7,297 bases of DNA from Dehalococcoidia bacterium (lineage in GTDB: Bacteria; Chloroflexota; Dehalococcoidia; GIF9; AB-539-J10): NCBI GenBank assembly GCA_029859145.1, contig JAOUDT010000054.1:1-7297 (forward strand). Direction: 5' to 3'. The position numbers were made by a program, and so were the translations under genes. Shown in pieces: positions 1 through 5,280 of the stretch. Position 1 is the stretch's first letter. Each line of letters opens with the position of its first letter. Below the pieces are notes generated by a model. That model was not told the origin of the DNA. It saw only the letters and a program-made list of their open reading frames with translations, and did not search any database.

Positions 1-1
1 A

Positions 2-562
2 GGTTCGTCTGCTGCCTTTCACAAGTTGTCGGCGAGTTTTCATCAGGCAATACTGGAGATTCGTCGGATGACTAAACCGGTTATAGCAGCTATTAACGGG
101 TTGGCGGCTGGTGGTGGATTCTCGTTGGCGCTGGCTTGTGATTTTCGTGTTATGGCGCGGTCTGCGACTCTGAGGCAAGCCTATACATCAAACGGGCTTT
201 GCATCGACGGTGGAGGCACCTTCATGCTTCCGAGAATTGTAGGGCTGGCGCATGCTTTGGAGATAGCTGGATTTGATGCTCCTATCTCCTCTGAGCAGGC
301 ATTAGGCTGGGGACTGGTAACCAGAGTTGTAGATGATGGGCATTCTCTGGAGGAAGCCATCAATATGGCTCACAAATTGAGCAAAGGCTCGCTTAGCTCC
401 TTCAGATGGTCCAAACAGCTACTTACAGATTCATTTAATACTTCCTTTGAAACACATATCGAGCGAGAGCGGGTCGGGCTTTCCAGCTGTGCTGAACACC
501 CAGATGGAAAAGAAGGGGTACAAGCTTTTGTAGATAAGCGGAAGCCTAGCTTCCGCAGTTGA
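2..562 (+). CDS. Crotonase-family acyl-CoA isomerase-like protein, 5' partial
   Basis: This is the C-terminal 186 residues of an enoyl-CoA hydratase/isomerase (crotonase) protein. The frame is open to the left edge, and about 75 N-terminal residues, including the first oxyanion-hole segment, lie outside. What is seen: the core KPVIAAINGLAAGGG segment (visible residues 25-39) supplies the second oxyanion-hole glycine. The C-terminal EGVQAFVDKRKPSF (171-184) is the usual tail of the family. Aligned by eye to rat mitochondrial crotonase, the two catalytic glutamates (Glu144, Glu164) are replaced by Ser41 and Tyr61, so simple hydratase activity is unlikely. Asp69 in GLCIDGGGT aligns with the catalytic aspartate of PaaG-type isomerases (GLIPDCGGT). 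The inference is therefore a double-bond or ring-type acyl-CoA isomerase, cytosolic, in fatty or aromatic acid metabolism. The stop is TGA at 560-562. The first in-window start-like codon (TTG at 26) is internal, because homology to the family continues upstream of it. Confidence 0.93.
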   Translation, partial: GSSAAFHKLSASFHQAILEIRRMTKPVIAAINGLAAGGGFSLALACDFRVMARSATLRQAYTSNGLCIDGGGTFMLPRIVGLAHALEIAGFDAPISSEQALGWGLVTRVVDDGHSLEEAINMAHKLSKGSLSSFRWSKQLLTDSFNTSFETHIERERVGLSSCAEHPDGKEGVQAFVDKRKPSFRS

Positions 563-596
563 GTGGTGATTTAGAAACCTAATATTGACATTCCGC

Positions 597-611
597 ATCA
601 CGCTCCGTGAT
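597..611. repeat. Perfect short inverted repeat after the crotonase gene
   Basis: ATCACG and CGTGAT are separated by the 3-base loop CTC, starting 35 bases after the crotonase stop. There is no following T-run, so it is not a good intrinsic terminator. It could be a protein-binding palindrome or an RNA 3' stem. Confidence 0.4.
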
Positions 612-877
612 TCCAAGCTGAGGCGGTGGTGGAAGGTTAGAGGATTAAGAATGCTGGGACGCGCCAAAATGCTCTGGTGGCGAACTGGGCTTGGTGATGG
701 GTGGACAAGGGATGGGATGGCTAAGCGTCCGCAGGAGCAACCAACCAAGATCTCTTGGGGGATAAAGTACAGAAGAAGTGGATATGCAGTGGGTCCTACA
801 GTCATTCGTTTTGTTGCCTTAGATCCTGTGGGGTATTGGACAAAGTAGATATCTGCCCAATTCCGTACTCTGAAAAC

Positions 878-894
878 TGAAAGAAGCGCTTTCA
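878..894. promoter_or_regulatory. Inverted repeat next to the exporter promoter, possible operator
   Basis: TGAAAG and CTTTCA flank the 5-base spacer AAGCG, and an 8-base palindrome AAGCGCTT (884-891) overlaps it. The repeat ends 10 bases before the -35 hexamer, a position where an activator or repressor could bind. No matching regulator gene is in the window, so its role is inferred from position only. Confidence 0.3.
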
Positions 895-904
895 AACATC
901 TCTG

Positions 905-933
905 TTTACACCCATTCGAGGGGCTGGTATACT
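905..933 (+). promoter_or_regulatory. Sigma70-type promoter of the ABC exporter operon
   Basis: TTTACA (905-910), a 17-base spacer and TATACT (928-933) match the consensus hexamers at 5 of 6 positions each with optimal spacing. The expected start of transcription is about 940-941, only 2-3 bases before the ATG at 943. The transcript would thus be leaderless or nearly so, which agrees with the absence of any Shine-Dalgarno sequence before that ATG. Confidence 0.75.
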
Positions 934-942
934 CAGCATTTC

Positions 943-1872
943 ATGGCAGTAATCGAGACTTTTGGCCTCTCTCGAAACTTTGGCAAGACCATTGCAGTCG
1001 AAGACGTGACCCTGGCAGTCGAAGCTGGAGAGGTGCTAGGCTTTCTGGGTCCCAACGGAGCAGGGAAAACGACCACGATTCGAATGCTGGCTGGCATGAT
1101 TGCACCTACGGAGGGTTATGCCATCGTAGCGGGTCATAGAACTGACCGGGACATGGAGCAACTGCATGAGATGGTTGGCATGCTTACACAGACGCCCGGT
1201 TTGTATGATCGGCTTAGCGCAAGGCGCAATTTGCAGTATTTTGCCAGTTTCTATCCATCCGTTGAGTCGCAGTCTCAGGTAGAGAAATACCTCAAACTCA
1301 TGGGACTGTGGGAGCGACGCGATAGTAAAGCGGGCACATTCTCAAAGGGAATGAAGCAAAGGCTGGCGCTGGCCCGGGCTCTGGTGCATGAGCCGAAGGT
1401 GTTATTTCTGGATGAACCCACTGCTGGACTGGACCCCGAAGCAGCAGGAGAAGTGCGTCAACTGATTCGCACCCTGCGTGAAGAAGGACGCACTGTCTTT
1501 CTCTCTACCCATAATCTTAATGAGGCGGAAATGCTCTGCAGCCGTATTGCTGTGATTCATACCAGACTTCTGGCTCTGGATACCCCGGAGCAACTGCGCC
1601 GGCGCTTCTTCCGCCGCCAGATAATAGTGCAGCTAGAAGCTTCAGATGCAAAAGTGATGGAGGTGGTAAAGAGTCTCCCGTTTGTCCAGGAAGCCCGCGG
1701 GGAAGGAAGTCAGCTTATCTTGGAACTGACCGACCTGGAGCGCAACCGCCCTGAGCTGGTGAAGGCAATTGTGGAAGCAGGAGGCAGAGTGATTGGCGTT
1801 TCTGAAAAACAGTATCCGCTTGAAGACGTCTATTTGAAACTGATCCGTGAGGAGAGTGGAAATGAGTCGTAG
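943..1872 (+). CDS. ABC transporter ATP-binding protein (ABC-2 exporter type)
   Basis: This cytoplasmic ATPase powers the membrane permease encoded just downstream. All nucleotide-binding motifs are present in order in the 309 residues: Walker A GPNGAGKT (36-43), Q-loop Gln83, signature SKGMKQ (134-139, the variant common in the CcmA/drug and antibiotic exporter class), Walker B VLFLDE (153-158), D-loop AGLDP (161-165) and switch His190. Residues from about 215 on form the accessory C-terminal region typical of this class and end in the usual PLEDVYLKL segment (292-300). The length is normal and the gene looks intact. The start is ATG 943, which gives the standard N-terminal strand leading into AVEDVTLAV. 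It has no Shine-Dalgarno and sits right at the predicted transcription start. The stop overlaps the permease start by 11 bases, so translation is probably coupled. The substrate cannot be told from the sequence; lipids, peptides and drugs are all exported by relatives. Confidence 0.97.
   Translation: MAVIETFGLSRNFGKTIAVEDVTLAVEAGEVLGFLGPNGAGKTTTIRMLAGMIAPTEGYAIVAGHRTDRDMEQLHEMVGMLTQTPGLYDRLSARRNLQYFASFYPSVESQSQVEKYLKLMGLWERRDSKAGTFSKGMKQRLALARALVHEPKVLFLDEPTAGLDPEAAGEVRQLIRTLREEGRTVFLSTHNLNEAEMLCSRIAVIHTRLLALDTPEQLRRRFFRRQIIVQLEASDAKVMEVVKSLPFVQEARGEGSQLILELTDLERNRPELVKAIVEAGGRVIGVSEKQYPLEDVYLKLIREESGNES
1850..1854 (+). promoter_or_regulatory. Ribosome binding site deciding the permease start
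   Basis: AGGAG lies 7 bases before ATG 1862, inside the end of the ATPase gene. It favours that ATG over the in-frame GTG codons at 1847 and 1856, which would sit upstream of or next to the site. Confidence 0.75.
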
Positions 1873-2674
1873 GCGCATTCGGACCATTCTACTGAAGGAG
1901 TGGGTACTACTGTTTACCGACCTCAACAGCGCTTTGGTCGTAACTCTTCTTCCGTTTCTGGTTGTAGGGCAGGGCATACTCTATATCTGGCTGGCCTTCA
2001 GATTCGCCGGGGAGAGTATGCTGGCCGCTTCAGTGTTCCAGACTGCCCTGCAAAAACTTGTCGAGGCGATGCCCGGGGTAATTCAGCTGCCAGGTCAGGA
2101 ACAGCTTCTTGTGCTCCTGCTCAGTCAATTCAATTTCTTCTTGCTGCTGATCCCGACCATGATTGCAATCAGTGTGGCGACCTTCAGCATTGTTGACGAG
2201 AAGCTATCTGGTAGTCTGGAAGCTCTCCTGGCGACACCCGTCAAAACCTGGGAGCTCCTATTGGGTAAGGCGCTGGCGGGGGCAATACCGGCATTGCTGA
2301 TGACCTGGCTATCGGGCGGGGTCTTCTTGCTGGTAGCATTGGCGCTGGGCTGGGGACACCTAATCGGATACGTGGTCACTGCCAGATGGTTTCTTACCCT
2401 GTTCCTCCTCACCCCTGCGGTGGCGATTCTGAGCTTCATGCTTGGGGTTGCTGGTTCTGCACGGGCGAAAGACCCCCGGGGAGCGCAGAACACAGCTCTC
2501 CTCATCATCTTGCCCGTGTTTGCCCTCATTGGCATTCAGATCACCGGGGTTGTGTGGTTCACGCCTTTGCTGATTCTTTTGCTGGCGCTGGCAATTGGCA
2601 TCGCGGATTTTGTAACGTTGCGGGCCGCGGTTCGTCTGTTCCGAAGGGAATCCATAGTTGTCCAGTGGCGATAA
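1862..2674 (+). CDS. ABC-2 type transporter permease
   Basis: This is the integral membrane partner of the preceding ATPase. The 270-residue protein starts with a basic N-terminus (MSRRRIR) and has about six hydrophobic spans, near residues 22-46, 88-111, 135-160, 178-198, 211-231 and 234-256. After span 2 comes VDEKLSGSLEALLATPV (111-127), leading into a WELLLGK segment. This is the hallmark coupling motif of ABC-2 permeases (EK..G(T/S)LE.LLATPV), which contacts the ATPase. A loop of about 40 residues between spans 1 and 2 would lie outside the membrane. The 11-base overlap with the ATPase gene indicates one transcript and a fixed stoichiometry. No second permease gene is seen, so the exporter is probably built from a permease homodimer with two ATPase copies; this follows from family knowledge and was not observed. 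The substrate is unknown. Confidence 0.95.
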   Translation: MSRRRIRTILLKEWVLLFTDLNSALVVTLLPFLVVGQGILYIWLAFRFAGESMLAASVFQTALQKLVEAMPGVIQLPGQEQLLVLLLSQFNFFLLLIPTMIAISVATFSIVDEKLSGSLEALLATPVKTWELLLGKALAGAIPALLMTWLSGGVFLLVALALGWGHLIGYVVTARWFLTLFLLTPAVAILSFMLGVAGSARAKDPRGAQNTALLIILPVFALIGIQITGVVWFTPLLILLLALAIGIADFVTLRAAVRLFRRESIVVQWR

Positions 2675-2804
2675 TCCCGTGAAGTGAACAGTACAGCGGG
2701 TTGTGCAATTGCTGGTCTGAAAGCTGAGAGCAACACCTGCAAATCATCCGTGCTTGTACTCACTTGTGAGGCTGCTCTACGTGGTGCTGCCTTGCCATTG
2801 CCTT

Positions 2805-2810
2805 GAGGGA
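2805..2810 (+). promoter_or_regulatory. Ribosome binding site deciding the prenyltransferase start
   Basis: GAGGGA sits 6 bases before GTG 2817. The overlapping ATG at 2815 runs straight into a stop (ATG-TGA), and the longer frame beginning at TTG 2754 has no comparable site. GTG 2817 is therefore the preferred start. Confidence 0.7.
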
Positions 2811-2816
2811 AGCGAT

Positions 2817-3680
2817 GTGACTGAACGTAAAGCGCAATTTTCCAAACCGCTGGCCTTCTTCTGGCTGCTGCGTCTTAATCGGACCGTAATGGTGGCTATG
2901 ATTACTGGCGCGACAGCCTTCGCTGCCGATGCCGGGACGACAAAGACACTATTGATGGCCTTGGCAGGTTGGTGTCTGGCTGTGGGTGGCTTCTCTCTGG
3001 ACTTCTATGCCGATCGTGACTTGGATTCAGAGGGACCTCGGGCTGAGATGCGTCACAATCCTCTGGCGGATGGCTCCTTGCCTCCAACGACAGGGCTCGC
3101 CTTCTCAGTATCTTTCATCGCCATTAGCTTCGTTGTGACGCTTCTGATTGCTCCGTGGGCTTTGCTGCCATGGGGCATAATTTTAGCTGTCGTCACGGGC
3201 TTGGCACTGCACCTTTTTGAGCGTCCTCTAGTTCGTGCATTTACTCTGGGCTTGCTGCAAGGCCTATATGCGATTATGGGAGGCGTGACGGGCCGACTGA
3301 GCCTAGGATTAGGGCTTCTGGCCGGGATGTTCTTTTTCGCCATGTTTGGAGGGCGAGGGATGATAGATATCCGTGATTTCCCACAGGATAAGGTTACTCG
3401 CGTGCAGACTCTGCCGAAGCGCTATGGATTAAAGCGGACTGCACAGTTTACAGCTATCTGCTTGCTCGTTGCGTATGCTCTGAGCCTGGCTGCGTACTTT
3501 ACGGGCGAATTCAGCGCAATCTATCTGTACCTGGATCTGGCTTTTGTCGGCGTGGGTTTGGCCTGCGCGGGGCTTTTCGTAGCCCGTCCCGGCCCGAGGC
3601 TGGCCTACGTTTTGACCCTTGTGTGTATGATGGGTATGGGATCTCTCATTTGCCTCGCGATGATTCTGGGCAGCATGTGA
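2817..3680 (+). CDS. UbiA-family prenyltransferase
   Basis: This integral membrane enzyme is predicted to transfer an isoprenoid chain from a diphosphate donor to an aromatic or lipid acceptor. The 287-residue length is normal, with about eight or nine hydrophobic spans. The second aspartate-rich motif is intact: D184, D187 and D191 in DIRDFPQD, followed by the usual TLPKRYG. The first motif, normally NDxxDxxxD, reads DFYADRDLD (62-70). The first Asn is Asp and the second Asp is Phe, while D66 and D70, which bind metal and diphosphate, remain. NPLADGSL (81-88) corresponds to the usual RPLPSGR. The start is GTG 2817, chosen for its ribosome binding site; a longer version from TTG 2754 would add 21 unsupported residues. 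It lies 142 bases after the permease on the same strand with no clear terminator between, and before a strong terminator, so it may be read through from the exporter promoter. The acceptor (quinone precursor, chlorin, glycerol lipid) cannot be decided. Confidence 0.92.
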   Translation: MTERKAQFSKPLAFFWLLRLNRTVMVAMITGATAFAADAGTTKTLLMALAGWCLAVGGFSLDFYADRDLDSEGPRAEMRHNPLADGSLPPTTGLAFSVSFIAISFVVTLLIAPWALLPWGIILAVVTGLALHLFERPLVRAFTLGLLQGLYAIMGGVTGRLSLGLGLLAGMFFFAMFGGRGMIDIRDFPQDKVTRVQTLPKRYGLKRTAQFTAICLLVAYALSLAAYFTGEFSAIYLYLDLAFVGVGLACAGLFVARPGPRLAYVLTLVCMMGMGSLICLAMILGSM

Positions 3681-3691
3681 AGGTTAGACAT

Positions 3692-3739
3692 CCCCACGTG
3701 CAGCTTGGGGGAGGAAAGCCCGACGTGTTGTTTCAGAGG
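3692..3739 (+). other. Structured 3' untranslated segment after the prenyltransferase
   Basis: Short complementary blocks lie here. CCCCA (3692-3696) can pair with TGGGG (3706-3710). Alternatively, TTGGG can pair with CCCGA around 3705-3723, with CACG/CGTG extending that stem across a 6-base bulge. The segment lies between the stop codon and the terminator, so it is probably just the 3' leader of that terminator. No known RNA family was recognised with confidence. Confidence 0.25.
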
Positions 3740-3751
3740 CGAAGGCCAAGG

Positions 3752-3778
3752 GCGAGGGCAACTCCTCGCTTTTTCTTT
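3752..3778 (+). terminator. Intrinsic terminator of the exporter/prenyltransferase unit
   Basis: GCGAGG (3752-3757), a 6-base loop and CCTCGC (3764-3769) form a perfect 6-bp GC-rich stem, followed at once by TTTTTCTTT (3770-3778). It lies 72 bases after the prenyltransferase stop and reads in the same direction, so it should end that transcript. Confidence 0.85.
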
Positions 3779-3807
3779 GAGCAAGAGTTTGGGCAGTGCT
3801 AATTACC

Positions 3808-4044
3808 ATGTTCCGTGCTGATCCAGATGTCGTCTCCGAGAAGCCGAAGAGTAGACATAAGCTTGAGTAGGGGCTAAAATTCGGCTTCTATGCCAGCGCA
3901 GCCAGAGGGCTGAATGTCGCCAGTTCCGAGACCAAGGGGAGTCCAGAACGCGCGGCCCTGGACGCGATGAAACTATGGTTCCGGAATCTTGGTTTCAAGG
4001 TCAGAAACACGGATCTGCAAAGACTGCTGGGTGACTCTTTTTGA
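3808..4044 (+). pseudogene. Short protein-like frame with one in-frame TAG, unrecognised
   Basis: From ATG 3808 one frame runs to TGA 4042-4044 with a single interruption, TAG at 3868-3870. The 20 codons before and 57 after the TAG look coding. G or C is frequent at third positions, and the peptide is balanced, for example GLKFGFYASAARG directly after the TAG and AALDAMKLWFRNLGFKV nearer the end. I do not recognise a family. A one-base change from TGG (Trp) would create this TAG, so the simplest reading is a decayed small gene or the remnant of a larger one. Alternatives are a sequencing error, chance, or a reassigned amber codon, for which the window offers no support. No Shine-Dalgarno precedes ATG 3808. 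The frame ends 4 bases before the start of the Gate protein, so if it is translated the two could be coupled. Confidence 0.33.
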
Positions 4045-4048
4045 CAAG

Positions 4049-4987
4049 ATGTCTGAATTGCGGGCTCAACTGAAAATAGGCCTCCGCGCAGGAATAAGAA
4101 AAGGGTGGGGTAGTTTTGTCTGGATATGCAAGATCATCATTCCTGTGTCCTTTGTTGCGGTTCTTCTCCAGTGGACCGGTTGGCTGAGTCAACTGGATTT
4201 CTTGCTACATCCGCTAATGAACGTGATCAATCTGCCTGCTGCAGCGGCGTTGCCTATTATCGTGGCGATGACGGTAAGCTTTTACGCGGGGATTGCCATT
4301 ATGGTGGTACTTCCGTTTACCATTGCGCAAATCATCTTGATCGCCTTGTTCATGACCACTGCTCACATGCTCATTGTCGAAGGCATAGTTCAACATAGAT
4401 CGGGGTTGAATTTCATCAAAGCAACCTTGGTTCGTATTGGCGCAGCTATCTTGTGTGTGTTCGTCGTCTCCCAGTTTTTCGCTAATACTAGCCAGAGCGT
4501 CAGTTTGCCAGTCAGCCTTGCGACTCAGACTCCGTTTATTGAGATCCTGAAGACCTGGGCTATTGACACACTGCGTTTAATTGGCAGGATTCTCATAATC
4601 ATCATGCTGGTTATGATGGCGCTCCATGCGTTGGAATCTTTAGGATGGATCAAATATTTGGTTAGGTTTTTCAGGCCGTTGATGAAAATCCTTGGACTGT
4701 CCGATCGAGCAGCAACGATGTGGGTAACGGGCGCTGGTTTTGGCCTGCTATATGGGAGCGCCGTTATTATGGAAGAAGCCAAGAAGGAAAATTTAACAAA
4801 GGAAGAACTCGAACATCTTCAGATTTCTATTGGCGTCAATCACAGTATAGTCGAAGAACCTGCCCTATTCCTGGCCTTGGGAGTAAATCCTTTGTGGTTA
4901 TTGATACCCCGGTTTGTCACGGCCACATTAGCAGTTCACGCTCTCCGCGGCCTACAGTATCTTAAGCGCAAGTTACTTTCTAAGTGA
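4049..4987 (+). CDS. Nucleoside-recognition (Gate) domain membrane protein with two Gate repeats
   Basis: This multi-span membrane protein belongs to the Gate/nucleoside-recognition superfamily, which includes the sporulation proteins SpmA and SpmB and parts of nucleoside and ion transporters. In 312 residues there are two related halves. Each has hydrophobic spans and a glycine-rich re-entrant-like segment: residues 64-135 (ALPIIVAMTVSFYAGIAIMV onward) and 223-300 (MWVTGAGFGLLYGSAVIMEE onward). Both are followed by a conserved polar stretch, with HMLIVEG at 106-112 and NHSIVEEPALFLALG at 264-278. The repetition of a (H/N)x(L/I)(I/V)(V/E)E pattern in both halves suggests an internal duplication, comparable to an SpmA-SpmB fusion. 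The start is ATG 4049, because MSELRAQLKIGLRAGIRKGW leads straight into the first span. A longer frame back to TTG 3989 adds polar residues unlike the family, and no start has a good Shine-Dalgarno. The substrate is unknown, and the domain name does not prove nucleoside binding. Confidence 0.9.
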   Translation: MSELRAQLKIGLRAGIRKGWGSFVWICKIIIPVSFVAVLLQWTGWLSQLDFLLHPLMNVINLPAAAALPIIVAMTVSFYAGIAIMVVLPFTIAQIILIALFMTTAHMLIVEGIVQHRSGLNFIKATLVRIGAAILCVFVVSQFFANTSQSVSLPVSLATQTPFIEILKTWAIDTLRLIGRILIIIMLVMMALHALESLGWIKYLVRFFRPLMKILGLSDRAATMWVTGAGFGLLYGSAVIMEEAKKENLTKEELEHLQISIGVNHSIVEEPALFLALGVNPLWLLIPRFVTATLAVHALRGLQYLKRKLLSK

Positions 4988-5280
4988 GCTCTCATAGCGC
5001 CGCCCTGGCACATCAGCGCTTCAAGTCCGAGTTTGACAGCCTAAAAGCGGGTTGATGAAGAGCAGCCGATGAGGGACGGGAGTCAATCGGCATTGCGGGG
5101 ACACAATGATTGAGAACTCTTGCCGTTCACAGTGCGTGTTTAATGTAGCATGGTCACAACCCAACATTCCCAAATTGTTTTGGATACAACCTTAGACCGT
5201 GTGTTTTATCTGAAAAGACAGCACTGGCACCGAGAATACCCTTTTGCAGGATAAATTGCAGTACCAGCGCCGGCGATAGA
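4988..5280. other. Intergenic region between converging genes
   Basis: The Gate gene (+) and the CocE-like gene (-) converge here. The right part holds a hairpin at 5212-5262 that probably ends the minus-strand transcript. A perfect 6-bp stem GCCGAT/ATCGGC with a 15-base loop lies at 5065-5091, without a T-run. No clear terminator for the plus-strand Gate gene is visible. A peptide-like stretch around 5000-5050 is soon broken by two adjacent stops and is not called a gene. Confidence 0.6.
5212..5262 (-). terminator. Probable hairpin terminator of the CocE-like gene
   Basis: Read on the minus strand, CGGCGCTGGTAC (5262-5251) pairs with GTGCCAGTGCTG (5230-5219) over 12 positions, three of them G-U wobbles. 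The stem encloses a 20-base loop and is followed by TCTTTTC. On the plus strand the same three positions become A-C mismatches, so the fold suits only minus-strand RNA. It begins 18 bases after the stop of the CocE-like gene. The loop is large and the U-run short, so termination strength is uncertain; a 3' protective stem is the alternative. Confidence 0.5.

Larger units (their letters stand above)
563..942. other. 380-base intergenic region, no convincing gene
   Basis: This gap separates the crotonase from the ABC exporter operon. Open frames exist on both strands (585-848 plus, 431-895 minus), but neither has recognisable domains, a ribosome binding site or protein-like composition. The plus frame is oddly rich in tryptophan, as expected from a GGTGG-rich non-coding stretch. 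Visible structure consists of a 6-bp perfect hairpin at 597-611 without a T-run, a small 5-bp hairpin at 745-758, and an inverted repeat at 878-894 just ahead of the promoter at 905-933. No tRNA or known riboswitch is seen. Confidence 0.7.

Noticed and set aside
585..848. Plus-strand 87-codon open frame in the first gap
   Set aside because: The composition is unnatural (many Trp and Arg from GGTGG-type DNA), there is no ribosome binding site and no recognisable domain. It starts on a TTG inside a lone TTGACA-like hexamer with no matching -10.
431..895. Minus-strand 154-codon open frame
   Set aside because: It overlaps the end of the well-supported crotonase gene antisense, has no domain and looks like a shadow frame.
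2754..2816. Longer start of the prenyltransferase at TTG 2754
   Set aside because: The added 21 residues have no counterpart in the family and no ribosome binding site, whereas GTG 2817 has GAGGGA at 6 bases.
3704..3723. GGGGGAGGAAAGCCCG resembles the first conserved region of RNase P RNA
   Set aside because: The other conserved RNase P blocks are absent, and a terminator follows after about 40 bases, far too short for that RNA. It is probably chance similarity in a 3' untranslated region.
3777..3805. Possible promoter TTGAGC-N17-TAATTA ahead of the Gate gene
   Set aside because: The -10 hexamer matches the consensus poorly and the -35 overlaps the T-run of the terminator; the support is too weak for a feature.
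5065..5091. 6-bp hairpin GCCGAT/ATCGGC as a terminator of the Gate gene
   Set aside because: The loop is 15 bases and no T-run follows, so it does not meet the pattern of an intrinsic terminator.
4994..5110. Peptide-like stretch after the Gate gene (HQRFKSEFDSLKAG, then two stops, then more open codons)
   Set aside because: It is only about 20 codons long before two adjacent stop codons, with no start or ribosome binding site and no recognised family. It is too weak to call even a gene remnant.
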